NCBI GenBank assembly: GCA_026261815.1
Contig: JAMPIT010000435.1
Coordinates: 1,080,501 to 1,144,500 of the forward strand
Length of the DNA: 64,000 bases
Direction of reading: 5' to 3'
From: Monarcha castaneiventris obscurior
Lineage: Eukaryota; Chordata; Aves; Passeriformes; Monarchidae
Under the pieces are notes generated by a model. It worked only from the letters and a program-made list of their open reading frames with translations, had not been told where the DNA came from and did no database searches. Position 1 is the stretch's first letter; each line of letters begins with the position of its first letter. The position numbers and the translations under genes are program-made. Positions 32,707 to 47,415 of the stretch are shown here, one piece after another.

Positions 32707-35700
32707 GCAAATCCTGCAACTATTTAGAATTTGTACCATGAAGATCAATGGGATTTTTACAGCCACATCTCTAGCATAAACTGAGTATAGATGTGTAAGT
32801 GACACATAGGTATTATCTAGAACAATACTTTTGGGGGATTCTTTATTACTTTATTGTTTTTCAAGAATGTCCTATTCAATGTTTTTTACCACTTATCAGT
32901 ATGTCTTCAAATAATGTATGTTACCTGGAGCTATAGCAGTGAAATCTGTCAACTGAACACTTTCAGAGAACAGTTTTAGATCACTCAAGTAGCTTTTAAG
33001 AGGCTCTGTAAGTTATGGTTCTAGTCATATGACAAATATAAATCTGAGGTAGAAGGTGCCATCAGTTTTCTACAGGTAATTTCTTGCTTAAGCTCACAAA
33101 TGCTGGCATATGCTTCGTTTTCCAGAGCAGCCTATGGAAATCTGGGTAAGTTCTCTTTGCCCACCTACTTTGAAACAGAGTTCAATTAACTTCTACTAAG
33201 TGAAATGTAAAGTGAAATTATAATGTAGTTTCAGGCGGCTTCTGGTAAGCATTCACTTAGTCAAGAATTTGGACCTTCTTTACCCCTCAGATGTATTCCA
33301 CAAAGAAGCACAAAACACATGTTGACTGTTTAATATATAGTTCTCCAAAGAGTTGCTGCACCCGGAGAAATTTGCATCCAAAGCATATCTGAAATTCCTG
33401 AAATTCCAGAACCATGCTTCTAGATAACCTGCTGGACTTTTCATATTATCCCTTCATTAGAGGAGTTTAGAGAATAGACCATGCATTTTAAATTTATCTA
33501 TGAAGAAACACATCACAGAGAAACTTGTTTTTTCTCCAGATCTTGACTGACATTTGAAGAAAGTGGTTATTAATGAGAGGACCAAACCAAATGAAAGCAG
33601 GTGAAAGAGCTGGTACCCTTCAAAGTACCCTTACAGCAGAAAAAATCTACTGAATCCAATACTAATGAATGCAGCTGGATGATACTCATTTTTTATATAG
33701 TTATTCCTCGAAAAAAAAATTCCTCTTATTTTATGCAAAATAGTGAGATTTCATACAAGCTTTATCCTTGTGATTTTAGGGTTTCACTTAGATCAGTTCT
33801 GTTGGATGCTCAGATAGCAGTGGGAAGCCAAAAGAACATTTTCTCTCTTATCTAGCAAGAAAATTGAGACTGCCTTTCCAAAACAATCCTCTTTATAATA
33901 AACCACATGTTCAATGTCACAACAGGATTAAAGCTATTGTGTTAATTCCATATAATATATGGGAAAGTTTTTCAGCAGGCAGTTTCTTCTTCAGGCACAG
34001 TGAAATTTTGTCCTTGAATGTTACTTCCCACACAGGCACTGTTTCTATCAAATAAACATTTAAAATTTTAACTTGACAGTTCTAAAAGTAGTTTCTTTCT
34101 CTTCTTCCATGGACACACAGTGGAGTTTCATCCTCTTGTACTCAAATGCTGGAGCCTCTTGCCTTTCCTTCTTATTTTCCCTATTTTTTACAAACTGTAG
34201 GTCTTCCGTTCCCATCAAATCATCCTTTCACCCTGACTTGTCTGAGTGTCTTCAAGGCTTTCTGACATGCCCACTATCAATATCAACTCCTCATATTTCT
34301 CTGAAACATTACGTATACATACATACATATGTATATATGTCATTCTAGTGACTTAAGCATCTCAGCTTTCATGTCTCCATATTCTTGATCTCCACCATCC
34401 TTTCTTCCACTCCCCTCATTCTTGTTACTAGCTTCCTTACACTTGAACTATAACCTTTTTCCTAGAAAAATAAAAGTACTTTCAGCTTTGTTCTCCAAGA
34501 TCCTAATCAATTACAACTTTTTAAACTTTCTAGCACAGAAATTCTATTAATAATTAATTAATAAGCCTTCCTGCAAGAAGTACCTATCTATTCCTGTGCC
34601 TCACCATAAAACAAACATCCTGGGCACTGTTCACTGGGAAGATTATCCTCTTTTAAGACTAGTTTTCTTTTTCTCCATGACCAGTTCCCACCATGTTCTA
34701 TTGCCATTCTCTGTGTAATAAGTTTATAAATGTGAGCCTAATATTATAAAATAGATGAAGTGCAAACGACTTTTATTATTACCTCAAAATATGTCCTGAG
34801 AAGTATGATTTTTTTTCTGAACAAAAGACTACCTGTGTGTCAGGATTATTTGTCTATTTCAAATTTCAAGTTCCTATAATCAACTGAGATATTAGAGCTC
34901 TTAAAAATAAGTAAAAAAAATTACAATAGTACAGAGAACCTATATATAAAGTTTTCTCCCATTTCTTGAAATAAAGTTTCTTGAGCTTCATTATCTTTCC
35001 AGCAGGAGGAATACCTGAAACACAAGCTGAATTTTGCCAAAAATCATACAATTTTAACAATACCAATAGTAGTGCTTTGTTTACGTTCCACAAATGAAAC
35101 TTGCACTCTTTTCCTTCCAAGGGAAAGTTAAAATTCTTTATAAATCTGAATAAGATCTATTTTGACAACACAACAACAAATGCTGGTAACAAATTTCAGC
35201 TGCTCAGCATAGCTGTTGTTTTATGATAAATACTATGGCAGTAACCTTATATTCACCTATGAAAACTTCATCTAATCCTTAAGTTGGTAGATAAAAACAC
35301 AAGAAAGGGGGAAAAAAGCTCCCAAAACTTTTGACTCTTCTTATTATGAAAGCTTCCGCTCCATATTGTTCTGGTATGACCTTGCAAGATCAAGGAGGTA
35401 CTGTGCAGGTGTGGGCTGTAAATGCACAATTATATATAGGTTTACCTGGAGCAATGGATTGCTTTGATAATTCTAGTAACTGCAGCAGAGGTAGTCCATA
35501 CTTCTAACATTCTGTAGTGTGGCTAGTGGAGTTTCTTCATTAACTGTACTACTTTTTTTATAAGCTTACTACTTCAGCTGAGCTGACCACAGCTTCATGA
35601 TCCTCCACACTGAATACTGGAATTTGTAAGAAATTAATAGGAGAAGCACACACCTTTCAAGTGGGCTATTAAAATGGACAAACTGAAATTAGAACATTTT

Positions 35701-38700
35701 CCTTACACACAGATAGCTCGTTTCCTAGTCTCATCTGCCTTAATCAGCCTGCTCCTTCCAGTCTTCCAGAATCGCAATTATTCAAACTCAACCTCACTCC
35801 AAAAAGCTAGACCAGTAAAACACAATGTATTTTTGTAAACCTGGCTCTACAGCTGGCTGTTTTTCACCCTCATTTTGCCATGTGTGGAAATGCACTGCAA
35901 ATCACTGTCTCTCTTTGCCACCTAGTGGGAAGCCTGATTTTACAATTGTCTTTGAGTTACTTCGCTTTAGAAATATGACTGTGGCATCCTACCTCAACAT
36001 AAAACTTGCAAAGGATCTCTGGTGAGCCTTCTGAAAGCATGGTCAAGGTGTGAAGTATGCCTAGGGTCTCAGTTACAGAGAAAGTTACACTAAGAAGAGT
36101 TTGAGACATTGCATTGCTGTTCCAAAGGTAAATGTATCTTTTTAAATAAATCAGAGATTTTTTCAAACCCTTATGTAACAGGTAGTATCAAAGCATGATT
36201 CATTTCTGAAAGAACCAAAAAGTCTTGGCATACTTATTGACACTGTTAGCTCATGTTTGCTTGTAGGTTCCTCTGTTCTAAAGTTATGTTGGAATATTGT
36301 CAGGTCTGCCCTTCCTCAAATTATGTATACATGTAAAATTGATACAGATAAAGGTGAAAAAGACTGTTAGAATTAAATTAAAATTTCTTGTATTATTAGG
36401 GAAATTATGATGTTGCTGATCTATGCCATTAAAGAAAACAAAACCTAACTTTTCCATGTATCTGTTAATTAAAAGTCTTTCACTTTCCAACTAAGCCAAC
36501 ATTAGAATCAAACTCTGGCAATTGCAATCAGTGTCACAAGGATTCAAGCAGTAAGAACTCAAGTCCTGGGCAGTTGTATCTCCTTCTTGTGCTTTGCTGA
36601 GGCACCAGTTACTTAAGCCAACAGCCATTTTTATTTTTCACATGACTGGCATTAAACTGTTTGCAAATGGCCCAACATCAACTGAACCAACTGAACCTAT
36701 GCTACCAGTACTTCAGAGTATTTTTTTATTTAAAAATTATTTCATATACATTTGATCTTTAAGACATGTTACCAATATATCACAGTGCTAAAAGCACAGT
36801 TTGCTAATAGCTGAGCATTCTCTTCAGGATGGGCTGAACACACAACACAAGCTAAGGTAAAGACACAGTTTTGAGCCACTTGACTGCAGAGGTCAAGCCA
36901 GCAGCTTGACTCTGGAGGTTGGCCTCAACTGTCCCAAGACATATCTGTGCGGTCGTGGCCGGGACAGAAGCACATATGCAGTGTAATAACACAGTGTTTT
37001 TCCTTGGGGGCTACATATTCAAAACTGTGAGGATCAAAGGGTCATGCGATCTTTTGGGGGTCAGAGTATGTAACTACTATAAGAGACTTACTTCAGAGAT
37101 TAAAAAAATTATTAATCATGAATTTGTGCATTTATTTCCAACCAGTACTCAAACCTGTAGTATATCGATAAACCACAACTTTTAAGATTTACAGAAGCAT
37201 TCCAGTATATATAACAAATAGAACTCAGGTTTGTGAGAAGTTCACAGTTACAACCAAATGAAAACAAGCACCTACTGTTTAGTGGTATTCAAAAGAGCCT
37301 GAGTTAAATGCTTTATATATCTTTGCTCTCTCCCATTCTGAATGGATGCCATCCACATAGCTATTTGTTACCAGTCTTCTTAAATCAAGTCAATATTCAA
37401 GTCATATTCTGTAAGATGTACTCAAATGTGCTGTGTTACCGCTTGTGCTATCACAGGTAAACAGGATGACACGGCTCTCTCATCTGCTAGCTAACATGAA
37501 GCACCATGACATTTTTCAGGCTGCTACACAGAAGGAAGATTACCCATGTCCTCATGTCCCCCTCCTACAGAACAGATTTATTTAAACAGAATTATCGTCT
37601 CCAAATTTCCATCTTGACTTAATGTCATTGTGATGGTGCATTTTCTCTAGAAAAGGGAACCAAGCAGTTATTCTTAATTCTTAAAATTTAATAGACTTGG
37701 AAATGGTGATTCATTACTTTGTCAGCTCTATATCAGCTCTTCAGTTTGGTATTTTTCCAGTATTCAAGTGAAGGTAAAGACAAGGGAAATCAAAGAAAGT
37801 CCTTAATCATGTTCTAGAATAACACTGTTATGCTCAGCTTGGCATTCATTGAAATATTACTGGCATGAATTCATTGCTTGAAGATGCAACTTGCAAGTGG
37901 AAATGGGTCAAGGAAGACCCACACAAAGGACTGCTTTGATGAAAAGAGAGAAAATGCATTTGATTCATCTTTCATTTCCCCAATATCAATCCAAGTCCAT
38001 TACACAAGGGTAAGTGATAGAAGAGAGAAAAAACCCCCAAGCTAACAGCCTTTTGGAGACTTTCCATGCACTGAAGACTGTTTTGAAAGCATTTTGACAT
38101 TTGTAATAACTTCTCCTTTGCTAGCTTGTTTCCATTCCTTAGGCCATATTTGGATCCATATTTGGATTACACGTACCATACGATGTATTAATAAATGTGA
38201 TTTTTAGAAATGCTAAGCAAATAGCTTTCTTGATCTCTGCAATATTGACTTGTACCATTATTATGAGTTGTGATATCTTCTAGCTCCATTGGGAATATTC
38301 TGAACAAGGACATAAACCAAGTATGCAGTTATTATGATTTGTGGAGCACTCATCCAAATTACATCAGCTCAAGCATGACAGTTAAACGTGATGCATGCTG
38401 TCAGGAAGGCTAGACTGGCATACCATGAATAGGTGAGGCAAAACAGGCTTAAGCCTACATCTGCACAATGACGGCTCCTGTTACGGCTGCTGCTGCCAGC
38501 AATGCAAACACAAGCTGATGGCATTATGAGACCCCCAGAAGTCATCTTCTTTTCCTTCTTCCTTTTTTTTACATGTTTCCTCAGTCAAGCAGACTAATTT
38601 TTTGTGTACATACCTGAATAAATAATTTCTCCATGCCAATCACAGTTCCTATTTTTTTTTAACTTTTTAATGGCAATTTCTGTATCACACATGTTAACTC

Positions 38701-40640
38701 AGTATGCAGCTCCCAGTGAAGGGGTTCCGGATTCTTGAGTTTATCATAGTTTTCCCCACCAAGAGGGATCACAGTTTAAAGGACAGTTTTCAGTTTAGTT
38801 ACCAAAGTATTCAAAGGACTGGAGTGAAAGTCACTGCAATCCATTGAAGCTAAAGCAGCAAAAGAAGACTTCTAAAATACAAGGTTTATACACATAAGTG
38901 TCCTACAGTTATCTGGTATGTAACATAGAATTGAGAAACCATTAAACTGACCTTGAAATGCACTTATATAAGAATTAGGAACAGTCAATACAACGCAATA
39001 GGAGAATAAAATTTGGAAAGGCTTAAATTGACTTGAAGCATGGGAAACACTAAGTATTTCAGCATTGGAAGTAGAAGATAGTGAGCTGTTTGGGACAAAC
39101 ACGGATGGGAAATTTACTCTTAAAGGCAAATGTAAAAGTTTGAGCACAAGTAGAATGTTAGCGTGGTGGCAGATAAAACTAAATACTCTCGGCACTGTGA
39201 TACTGTTTAAAAGAAAATCAAAAGATTGCAAGATGAAGTTTCAGAAGATATTGGAATAAGATCAGCTCTGATGTGTGAAGGTGAAACTCCCACAAGGAAC
39301 AGTTCTCTGGTACAACATGAGGTACTTTGGCCAGTAAGATGTAGACAAAATTTCAGGACATACTTTAGTGGTACAAAAATTACCAGTATGTGTCTATATG
39401 AAGACTGCTATTTTCTCCATTTTACTGATGATTCATCAACATTTCATGAGAAATTCTTGGCTTTGACTGTGTAATTCACATAATTTATGCATAGGCTTCC
39501 ATTCTCTGAGCAGAATTTTTAGAATGTTTATTTCCATTGAAAAAACCAACTTTGAGCAAGCTTTTGATGTGCTCTAATTGCAAAACTGTTTCCATGATTA
39601 TTGATACCACTGGGCTTACTCACTATAATATTTAATGAAAGCAATACAATAAAAGGGACTGACCCACAGTGTCTTTTCTGTTTTTCACATACAGACCTTT
39701 TCTCTTCCCTAGTATAAATCCTGTAACATCTGGACATGAAATAGGTGGTCTAGGGAAACACAAACATTACCTTTTCTTTCATTTTCTCTGATTCAATCTG
39801 GCCTGCTTCTCTTCACGTCATTCCTTCACAGCTGCTGCCACATGGCTGTAAGCGTCAAAAGTTTACAAGTGCTCAAAAGACAAAATTGGCTTCCATTGCT
39901 TCTTTTATCATTATTTGGTAGCAATTTGGGCCACAATCTTTGAAATACTCAATTTCAATTACTCTTTTGCTTATGGAGAGGTACAATGAAGAGAAGGAAA
40001 TAGGGATTTCTAGCACTCAGTAAGGCAGCAGAACTGCCATGGAGACCAGACATAGTAAAGTATTTTTTTACTTCAGAGCTACTATCTCTATTAAGGATGA
40101 GAGAACCACCATAAATAATGATAACATCAGGGCTACCCAAAAGAATCACAACATTCTATCAACTTCAGTATTTTGTATCTTATCTTTGTGTTCATATTTT
40201 CTTTCCCTGATATGAGCACATTGCCAAAAGTAATTAGATTTTTATCTACCCCTAGCTCCATAGAATGCTCCTATTTAATTTAACAGAGCCTATGGTCATT
40301 AAAGATAAACAGAACTCTCTTGGTCTTGTTCTGCATTTTCCTCAGCTTGATATGCTGTTAATATATGAACACAAAGACACATAATGGAGAATACACAACT
40401 AAAATAAAAAAAAATTAGAGGTCTCATTGCGGATTGTTTTCAAGCCTTGTTGTTACTTTATTTAAATTCTATTCTACTTTAGGTAAAGAAGATCTTGTAC
40501 TGGACTATTTGTGAATATTTGATATAAAGTAACATCAAAAAAACAGTTTTGATTTTCTTTCGATTTAAATTTTTCTACACTTTAAGTAATAGAAATACTA
40601 CACATTGGCACAATGCATCTTTTTTGGAGCACTCTGTCTC

Positions 40641-40885
40641 ACAGCAATAAAAGGCATTCTATATTTTCTCTTGAGGAATGGCATGCATGATGTTGATAAT
40701 GTGTCGCAGGGGGTTTTGATACTGGTCAGGCACCAGAAGCCAGGACCTTCCTAGAAAGAGTGTCCAGCAAAGAACAACTCTTCTAGGGGCAAAGGCAAGC
40801 CTCCCTGGACAGCAGGTGGTCTCAGCAAGTGTAACAAGATTTCTCAGCTACAAGTGATTGCAGCTCTTGTGATTCAGCTTTTTTG
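40641..40885. other. Unassigned, GC-richer sequence beside the solo LTR
   Basis: No primer site or retroviral motif is visible next to the LTR end, so it is not clearly ERV interior. Not recognised. Confidence 0.3.
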
Positions 40886-41238
40886 TGAAATCACCCGAGG
40901 CAAACTCGGGGACAGAGAGACAGGAGCCGTGTGTGGCAGTTCCACAGAGGTAGCTTTTATTGTCCAGCAGTCCCTGTGAAGGAGAGGCCAGGTACATCAG
41001 CTCCCTAGCTCAAGGCAGACCCAGGGCCCTTTTTATGGGAAAAGTAGGGGTGGGGTAGAAACCAATTTACCAACGGGATACAAGGTATTACCATACAGAA
41101 ACAAGACATGCTGGGGGTGGTTCAGCCTCTCACCATAACCTAGAGAGAAGTTTCTTACCTCTGAGTCCTTTTGCCCTCAGACTTTCCTCCTCAAAAAAAG
41201 GGCAGAGGACTCCTGAGTCAAAGGCTCACAGCCCTCCA
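40886..41238 (-). mobile_element. Probable solo LTR, minus strand
   Basis: About 350 bases bounded by TG (40886) and CA (41238) on the plus strand. In minus orientation it has a TATA box CATAAAAA (plus 41029-41036) and an AATAAA (plus 40956-40961) about 70 bases downstream, the expected LTR geometry. U5 holds a CCCGAGG..AACTCGGGG hairpin (plus 40895-40912). A CCAAT motif lies on the plus strand near 41062. No internal ERV sequence adjoins. Ends may be off by up to ten bases and no target duplication was confirmed. Confidence 0.65.
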
Positions 41239-42528
41239 TGATAATGTAGTACCATTTACTGAACCCAGAAATAAATCCGAACAGACAGGATCTCAAGAAT
41301 AGTATCTATTTCACATATCCCTATACGGAATAACATAATGTAATAAATTTTTATACTATATTTTAAATAATAATTAATATAGAAAAAAAGGAAAACCCTT
41401 TTTTGTGACATCTTGTCTAGTCATTAAATAGATACTGTAGCAGTCCAAAATTTTAAAATCTGAGACTGATAAAATCAGAATAAATGCCTATGCGCTTTGC
41501 ATTTCTCCATATTAAGAATTATATCATGAGACAGACAATATAAATTCTAGCATTTTTATCTAAAAAATACAATACAACAATTTCTATTAGGAGCTGTGGA
41601 CTCTGGAAGTGTTCCACTGAAATACTGTGGATAGTAGACTTTAATATTTTGATGTTTTCAGAGATTACTGAAATAGAAATACATTCAAATCCAGACCTGT
41701 CAATTTAAGGTCTGTCAATAATTCAAGTGAATGAAGCTCAAGATACAATAATTATGACTAGAATTACTTCGCTGAAAAAATATTTAAAACCTACTATCTT
41801 CATGGACAATGTTTAGTTACTGATCAAAAAAAAAAAAAAAAAAAGTAAAACAGCACCAAGAGAACCAATATTTATAGAGAGATCACGTGTTTGGGTCAAT
41901 TAGCACTACAGATTTTCAGCTGACAAAGTTTTCCTATCTGATTTGTAATTTTGTCACACATTTATTCTGAACTGCAATTTGCACTTGAGTAATCTTCCAT
42001 TCACCTCAACAAACCACACAGAGGATTTAAAACTCATTCATCATATTTCATCTTAACCCTAGTGTGCTCATTTTATACCTCTAGCCAATGTTTTCCAGCA
42101 TTAACACAAGGGTACTCTTTAATCCACATACCCATTTTACCAGATTATTTTATGCAAGAGGTTTTTTTCCCCCTTTCAATTCTAATTCAGAAGCTGATTT
42201 AAGTGTATCGGAAAAGAGCAAGTCAAATTTCTCAGTAGCCTTCTGTTTCATTATTAACTTGGCTACATTTTAACTCATTCTCACACATGGTTCCCTGAAA
42301 TCCCTTATTTTTTTATTCCTTATTTTCCTCCTTTTCCTTCCTTATATTGTTTCTACCTAATATACCCTTTTTTATTCCCTAAGGCTTTGGCTACTCTGAG
42401 ACACAATTCAGCTTTATAAATCTGCCAGGACTGTGCTAATTGCAACATAGGAAAACTGAGACTTGTGATTTCTTTCTATTTTATTGAGTGGGGTTGCTTG
42501 CAAATACTAGTCATGTGCTTTTTTTTTA

Positions 42529-42576
42529 ATATAGATATAGATATAGATATAGATATAGATATAGATATAGATATAT
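42529..42576. repeat. (ATATAG)n microsatellite
   Basis: About eight head-to-tail six-base units. Confidence 0.95.
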
Positions 42577-43622
42577 ACAGAACTACATTTGTTTTCACTG
42601 ATTGGTTGCTACAGTGCATTGACATACCATAAACGTCTATTCAAAATATCCCTGGGGTAAACATAATTTTTTGCCGATTAAGAAGGCTCCAGGTTTGCTC
42701 TAAGGTGAAGGATGCATTAAAATAGATTCATCATTCATTTAAATTATGGCAATTTGGTAAATTATAGTAAATGTATGAAACAAACATTTATTATTAACAA
42801 TAAAAAATACAGAACATTTTGGGCTACTCGTGCTTTTTGAAGACACAAAGGTGCTGCTCAGCGTTACAGTATTTTGTTCATCAAAATTCTTTTTTGTAGG
42901 CAGCATTTCTGTCTCAAGGTTTTTAGACCCAAATCTTCAAATTGCTTCCCTCATGCCTTGGGTACAATCTAAAGTGCTTTTGCAGTACTGTTCAGCAACA
43001 GTTGACACCAACACCTTCCCTTGAAGACAATGAAACCTATCAGTGTATGGTACTTACTAAAAACCTTGGTCCCTACAGTTGAATATTCACATCTCAAAAT
43101 ATGACCTGATAAAGGACTACATGTCAAAAAATAGAAACATAAAATATATAAAATATATAAATATAAACTCTACCAATTAGTATGATGAAAATGATACCTG
43201 CTTTTAAATATTTTGCCATTCTAAATCAGCTTATGTTTCCTCAGGTGATAACCTTAGACAGAAGAGACCTTGAGCACCAAAATAAAAGCCTCCACTACTA
43301 GAGACAGCAGCTTTTTCTGCCCTACCTGTACACTATCTGCACACATACTCTTTCCTTTGGTGAGAAACATATAACACAGAGGGCACTTCTGCATTAGCAT
43401 TTTAGTGTACATCAGGGGAGCAGATTTTATGCCAATCTGTTAAACATTCCCATTTACTGTGCTTTCATTCTCACAGCAGTGTGGTTTTAGACTGCATGAA
43501 TTGGTCCTTCTTCAAGTGGAAATAAATCCAGAGATGTACTCCAGGAGGACACCTAGCAACACCAAAGCACCTACACGCATTCCTTCCACAGGAACCAGAA
43601 TTAGACTACCAGGAAACAAAAC

Positions 43623-43665
43623 CTCCTGAAATCCATACAGCACGGACTCCTGAAATCCATACAGC
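43623..43665. repeat. Short direct duplication, 24-bp period
   Basis: CTCCTGAAATCCATACAGC occurs twice, starting at 43623 and 43647. Confidence 0.85.
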
Positions 43666-45757
43666 TCCTCCATTCAACACAGCTGCTGCTGCCTGCAGTC
43701 TGAATCACCTGCGGACATAGGTGTAGCCACAATAAGCAAGCGGATATTCTTCCTATCTCCAAAACTCTGTTAACCCTAGAAGTCTTTTTCAGTACCCAGC
43801 AACAGAAAACATGCAAAAATTTTGTCTTAAATAACTTTTTATGCAGTGGTGCATCAGCCCTTTACATATGGGTGACTTCTATCATAAATAATGACCTTTC
43901 TGAAGCAAGGTATTCAACTCTAACTTTGAAACACTCTCCAAGTGAAGAGCTTCCCTGTGTCTCAGTCGTGTACCTCTTTCTCTGCCCAGGACTGCAGTGG
44001 CTCTGAAACATGTATGCCTGCTTTAGCCATAATTTACAGATGGATTGGATTATAATCCTAAATTTTAGGATCCTCACTTAAAGAAATGCATATAGTTTCG
44101 ATATGCCTGTAGTTTATAATATGGAGGGGAAATGTTTGGGATTTGTTTCTTTTCTTTTGACAGGCAGGATTCATTTTAAACTGTGGAAATTTTTATGAGG
44201 CTGGCTGATTTCTCAGCATCTGTTTTCTATGCATCATTCATTCTTAATGGTTTTCTCCCCATATTTACTTTTCAGGCTGATTTCTATATTACACACATTC
44301 TCTCCTCCTTCAAAACTACTGGCAAGAATAAGGGGATTTTTTCAGAAATTTTAAACTTTATGGAGTCAGATTAGCCTTTCACTTGCACAGTCGAATTCTG
44401 TATAAGCCTCCGCTAGAAAAACTACATTTTCCACCATCCCATCCTATCTCTGCACTGTCAACTCACCAAGTGCTTCAAATATAGTGGAGCAGTTAATTAT
44501 ACTGGAAATTAAAGCTAATAATATATTCAGAAATCCAATCCAAGAAAGTATACAAGCATGTATGTACTGTATATACAGCAGCTGAAGTCATATCAAAAGG
44601 AACACAGTCACTTCTTGACTTTCTAACTCAAATTCAGACCTGCAAACCTGGAAAAGAACAAGTGTTGGAGTAATTATAAATTAGGAGAGCAGTTCCTCCT
44701 GTTGAAGAACAGACAGTGGTGCATAAATAGAAAAAAAATTATAATAGCATTATGTGTATGCCTATAATTGAAGGGAAGGATATATTCTTAGTAGAAAACT
44801 TCCACTTTGAGTCATTACTGAATTTCTTTAATGTTGTGAAATGTAGATACATACTCTTTGACAAAAGTGAATTCTAGAAAAACTTTTAGAAAGCTGGAAT
44901 AGCAAATAACCACTGCTTATTTCTGATGAGGATATATTCCAACCAACCTTTGAAATTATTGGTACTGTTGCCAGATTGTATGCCCATCCCAGGTTGTTTA
45001 CAGCTGAAACTTGAGCTTTTTCTATGAGTAATAACTCTATTTCTAGATAAACTATTTAAAAAGCAGTATATTTTACATGACAGGAACATCATACACTACA
45101 AAGTTGTTCTCTTTGCACTAGACCCTTGACTTCCAGCAACCTAGAGCTAAGTTTAGCTTTTATGTCTCCTCTGCTTTTGTTCTGTATAGTTTGATGTATT
45201 AATTTTCTTATAGAGAAATTCAACAAAGCAACATTCCTGTACATAAGGCAGATGGAATTCAATGTTTTAGTTTTTAAATACTTTTCAGTTAATTCTGTCT
45301 CTTAAATAAGTCTTTCAAAGTGTCCAGGTTTACATGATGAACATGAAGAAAACTGAGACATTCACTAAGAAAGAGGGTAGAATGCAAATAAGAATCTGCT
45401 GTTCTCATGGGAGGGGAGAAAAAAGAGAGACAAAATTATTCTATTACAATGAAGAAAGCCACAAGACTTTACTCTATGAAATAAAGAGATTGTTGCCATG
45501 GTACCAGCAAAATTTCTCCTTCCCTTATATGCACACGCATGAACCTTTTCTGACAGAATAAACTTATAAATGTGTAAGGAAAAATATTTTCTATTATACC
45601 TCCTCACAATATTTTAAATAAATATTTGCATTATATTTAGATTAAATCAGACAGGTGATCATCTCTTGCAAATCTTTTCCAAAGCAAAGCAACAAACACT
45701 GTATTGGCACTGAAATGCATATCCTCAGAAGACACTCAAGGCACACAGAAAGAAGGG

Positions 45758-47415
45758 TATATCACAGAATCACAGAACAAGATGAGTTGGAAGGGACCTG
45801 CAAGGATCATCGAGTACAACTCCTGGCCCTGCACAGCACCATTCCCATAAATCACACCATGTGCTTGAGAGTATTGTCCAAATGCTTCTTGAACTCTGTC
45901 AGGCTTGGTGCTGTGATCACTGCTCTGGGGAGCCACTGAGTCCAGTGCCCAACCACCCTCTGGGTGAAGAACATTTTCCTGATATCCAACCTAAACCTCA
46001 CCTGACACAACTTCAGGCCATTCCCTCAGGTCCTGTCATCTGTCAGAGAGCAGAGATCAGTGCCTGCCCCTCCTCTTCCCCTCACGAGGAAGTTGTGACT
46101 GTGATGAGGTCTCCCCTCAGTCTCCTCCAGGCTGAACAGACTCAGTGCCCCCAGCTGCTCCTCATATGGCTTCCCCTCAAGGCCTTTCACAATCCTTGTG
46201 GCCTCCTTTGGATGCTCTCTAACAGCTTAATGTCTTTTTTATATTGAGGCACCCAAAACTGCCCCAGCACTTGAGGTGAGGCCGCCCCAGTGCAGAGCAG
46301 AGTGGGACAATCCCCTCCCTTGCCTGGCTGGTGATGCTGTGCCTGATGCACCCCTGGACTGGGTTGGCCCTCCTGGCTCCAGGGCTCTGCTGGCCCATAT
46401 TCAACTTGCCATTGACCAGGACCCCCCAGATCCCTTTCTGTGGCACTGCTTCCCCATTCCCCAGTGTCTCATTGCCCAGCCTGTCTGTATATCCAGGGTT
46501 GCCCCATCCCAGGTGAAGAATCTGGCACTTTCCCTTGTTGAATTCCATGTGGCTAGTGATTGCCCAGTCCTCTGACCTGTTGGGATCTCTGCAGGGCCTC
46601 CCTGCAGGCTCCTCCCAGTTTTGTATCATCTGCAAACTTGCTTAGTATTCCTTTGAATCCTGCATCCAAGTCATTCATGAAAATGTTAAAAAGCACAGGG
46701 CCTAAGATGGAGCCCTGCAGAACCCTGTTAGTCTGATGACCCCATTCACCATCACCCTTTGTACCCAAGCCGTGAGCTGGTTGCTCACCCATCACGATGT
46801 GTTTATCCAGCTCTGTGGTGGACATTTAGTCCAGAAGGTCACTCTGAGAGACAGTATTGAAAGCTTTACTGAAATCTTAAAAGATTAAATCCACTGGTTT
46901 CCCTTGATCAACCAGGTGAGTTACCCTGTCATAAAAGGAAATTAGTTTTGATAAGAAGGACTTTCAGGAAGCTATGCTGCTTGTGACCAATGACTGCACT
47001 GTCTTTCTTTAAATACCTCCCAGAATAATCATCTCTATAACTTTACCAGTGACTGAAGTGAGACTGGCAGGCCTATAGTTTCTGGGGTCCTCCTTTTTGC
47101 CCTTCTTGAAAATCAGAACAATGTTCACCAGTTTCCAGTCAGTTGGAACCTTTCTGGATTCCCAAGAGTGCTCAAAAATCATTGAAATGGGTTTTGCTAG
47201 CTTCTTGAGGATTCTTGAATGAATCCTATCAGACCCCATAGATTTGTAGGGATCCAGCTGCAGCAGCAGATCCTGCACAATTTCAGGGTCAGCTGGGAGT
47301 TGATCATTCTTGAAGTTATGGTGCTCCAGCTCAGGGCACTGAGACCCCATTGGTCCACCATCATCCGTGCTGAAGACGAAAAGGCACTGCTCCATTTTCA
47401 TTGCACTTTAAATAG
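45758..47415 (-). mobile_element. 5'-truncated CR1 LINE
   Basis: About 1.65 kb read on the minus strand from within ORF2 to the 3' tail. The plus-strand left edge, TATCACAGAATCACAGAAC..GAGTTGGAAGGGACC, is the reverse complement of the CR1 terminus. It contains decayed reverse transcriptase and the C-terminal region, then the 3' tail. Typical 5' truncation; orientation is opposite to the full-length CR1. Confidence 0.95.
46219..47401 (-). pseudogene. CR1 ORF2 remnant (reverse transcriptase), multiple frameshifts
   Basis: Three minus-strand frames carry successive parts of the enzyme: 47401-47009 has KSMGSDRIHSRI and [17 protein letters not shown], the fingers region; 46825-46553 has [17 protein letters not shown] and the catalytic [10 protein letters not shown]; 46635-46219 has CQILHLGWGNP, GVLVNGKLNMGQQ and LCSALGRPHLK. 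Motif A, expected between the first two, is damaged. No functional product is possible. Confidence 0.92.

Larger units (their letters stand above)
28831..40640. other. Long AT-rich intergenic stretch
   Basis: Nearly 12 kb with no recognisable coding or repeat unit except simple repeats and a TAATTA-rich segment (listed separately). Open frames do not exceed about 107 codons (30847-31170) and lack domains. Such long repeat-poor stretches can hold conserved enhancers, but conservation cannot be judged from one sequence. Confidence 0.5.
41239..45757. other. AT-rich intergenic DNA
   Basis: Only simple repeats recognised: a 19-base A-run (41826-41844), an (ATATAG)n microsatellite and a 24-bp duplication, each noted separately. 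Frames are at most 94 codons. Confidence 0.5.

Noticed and set aside
40641..40885. Internal ERV sequence next to the LTR at 40886-41238
   Set aside because: No primer binding site follows the LTR end and no gag-like frame is present.
45861..46575. Plus-strand frames of 99-128 codons
   Set aside because: Antisense shadows of the minus-strand CR1 reverse transcriptase.
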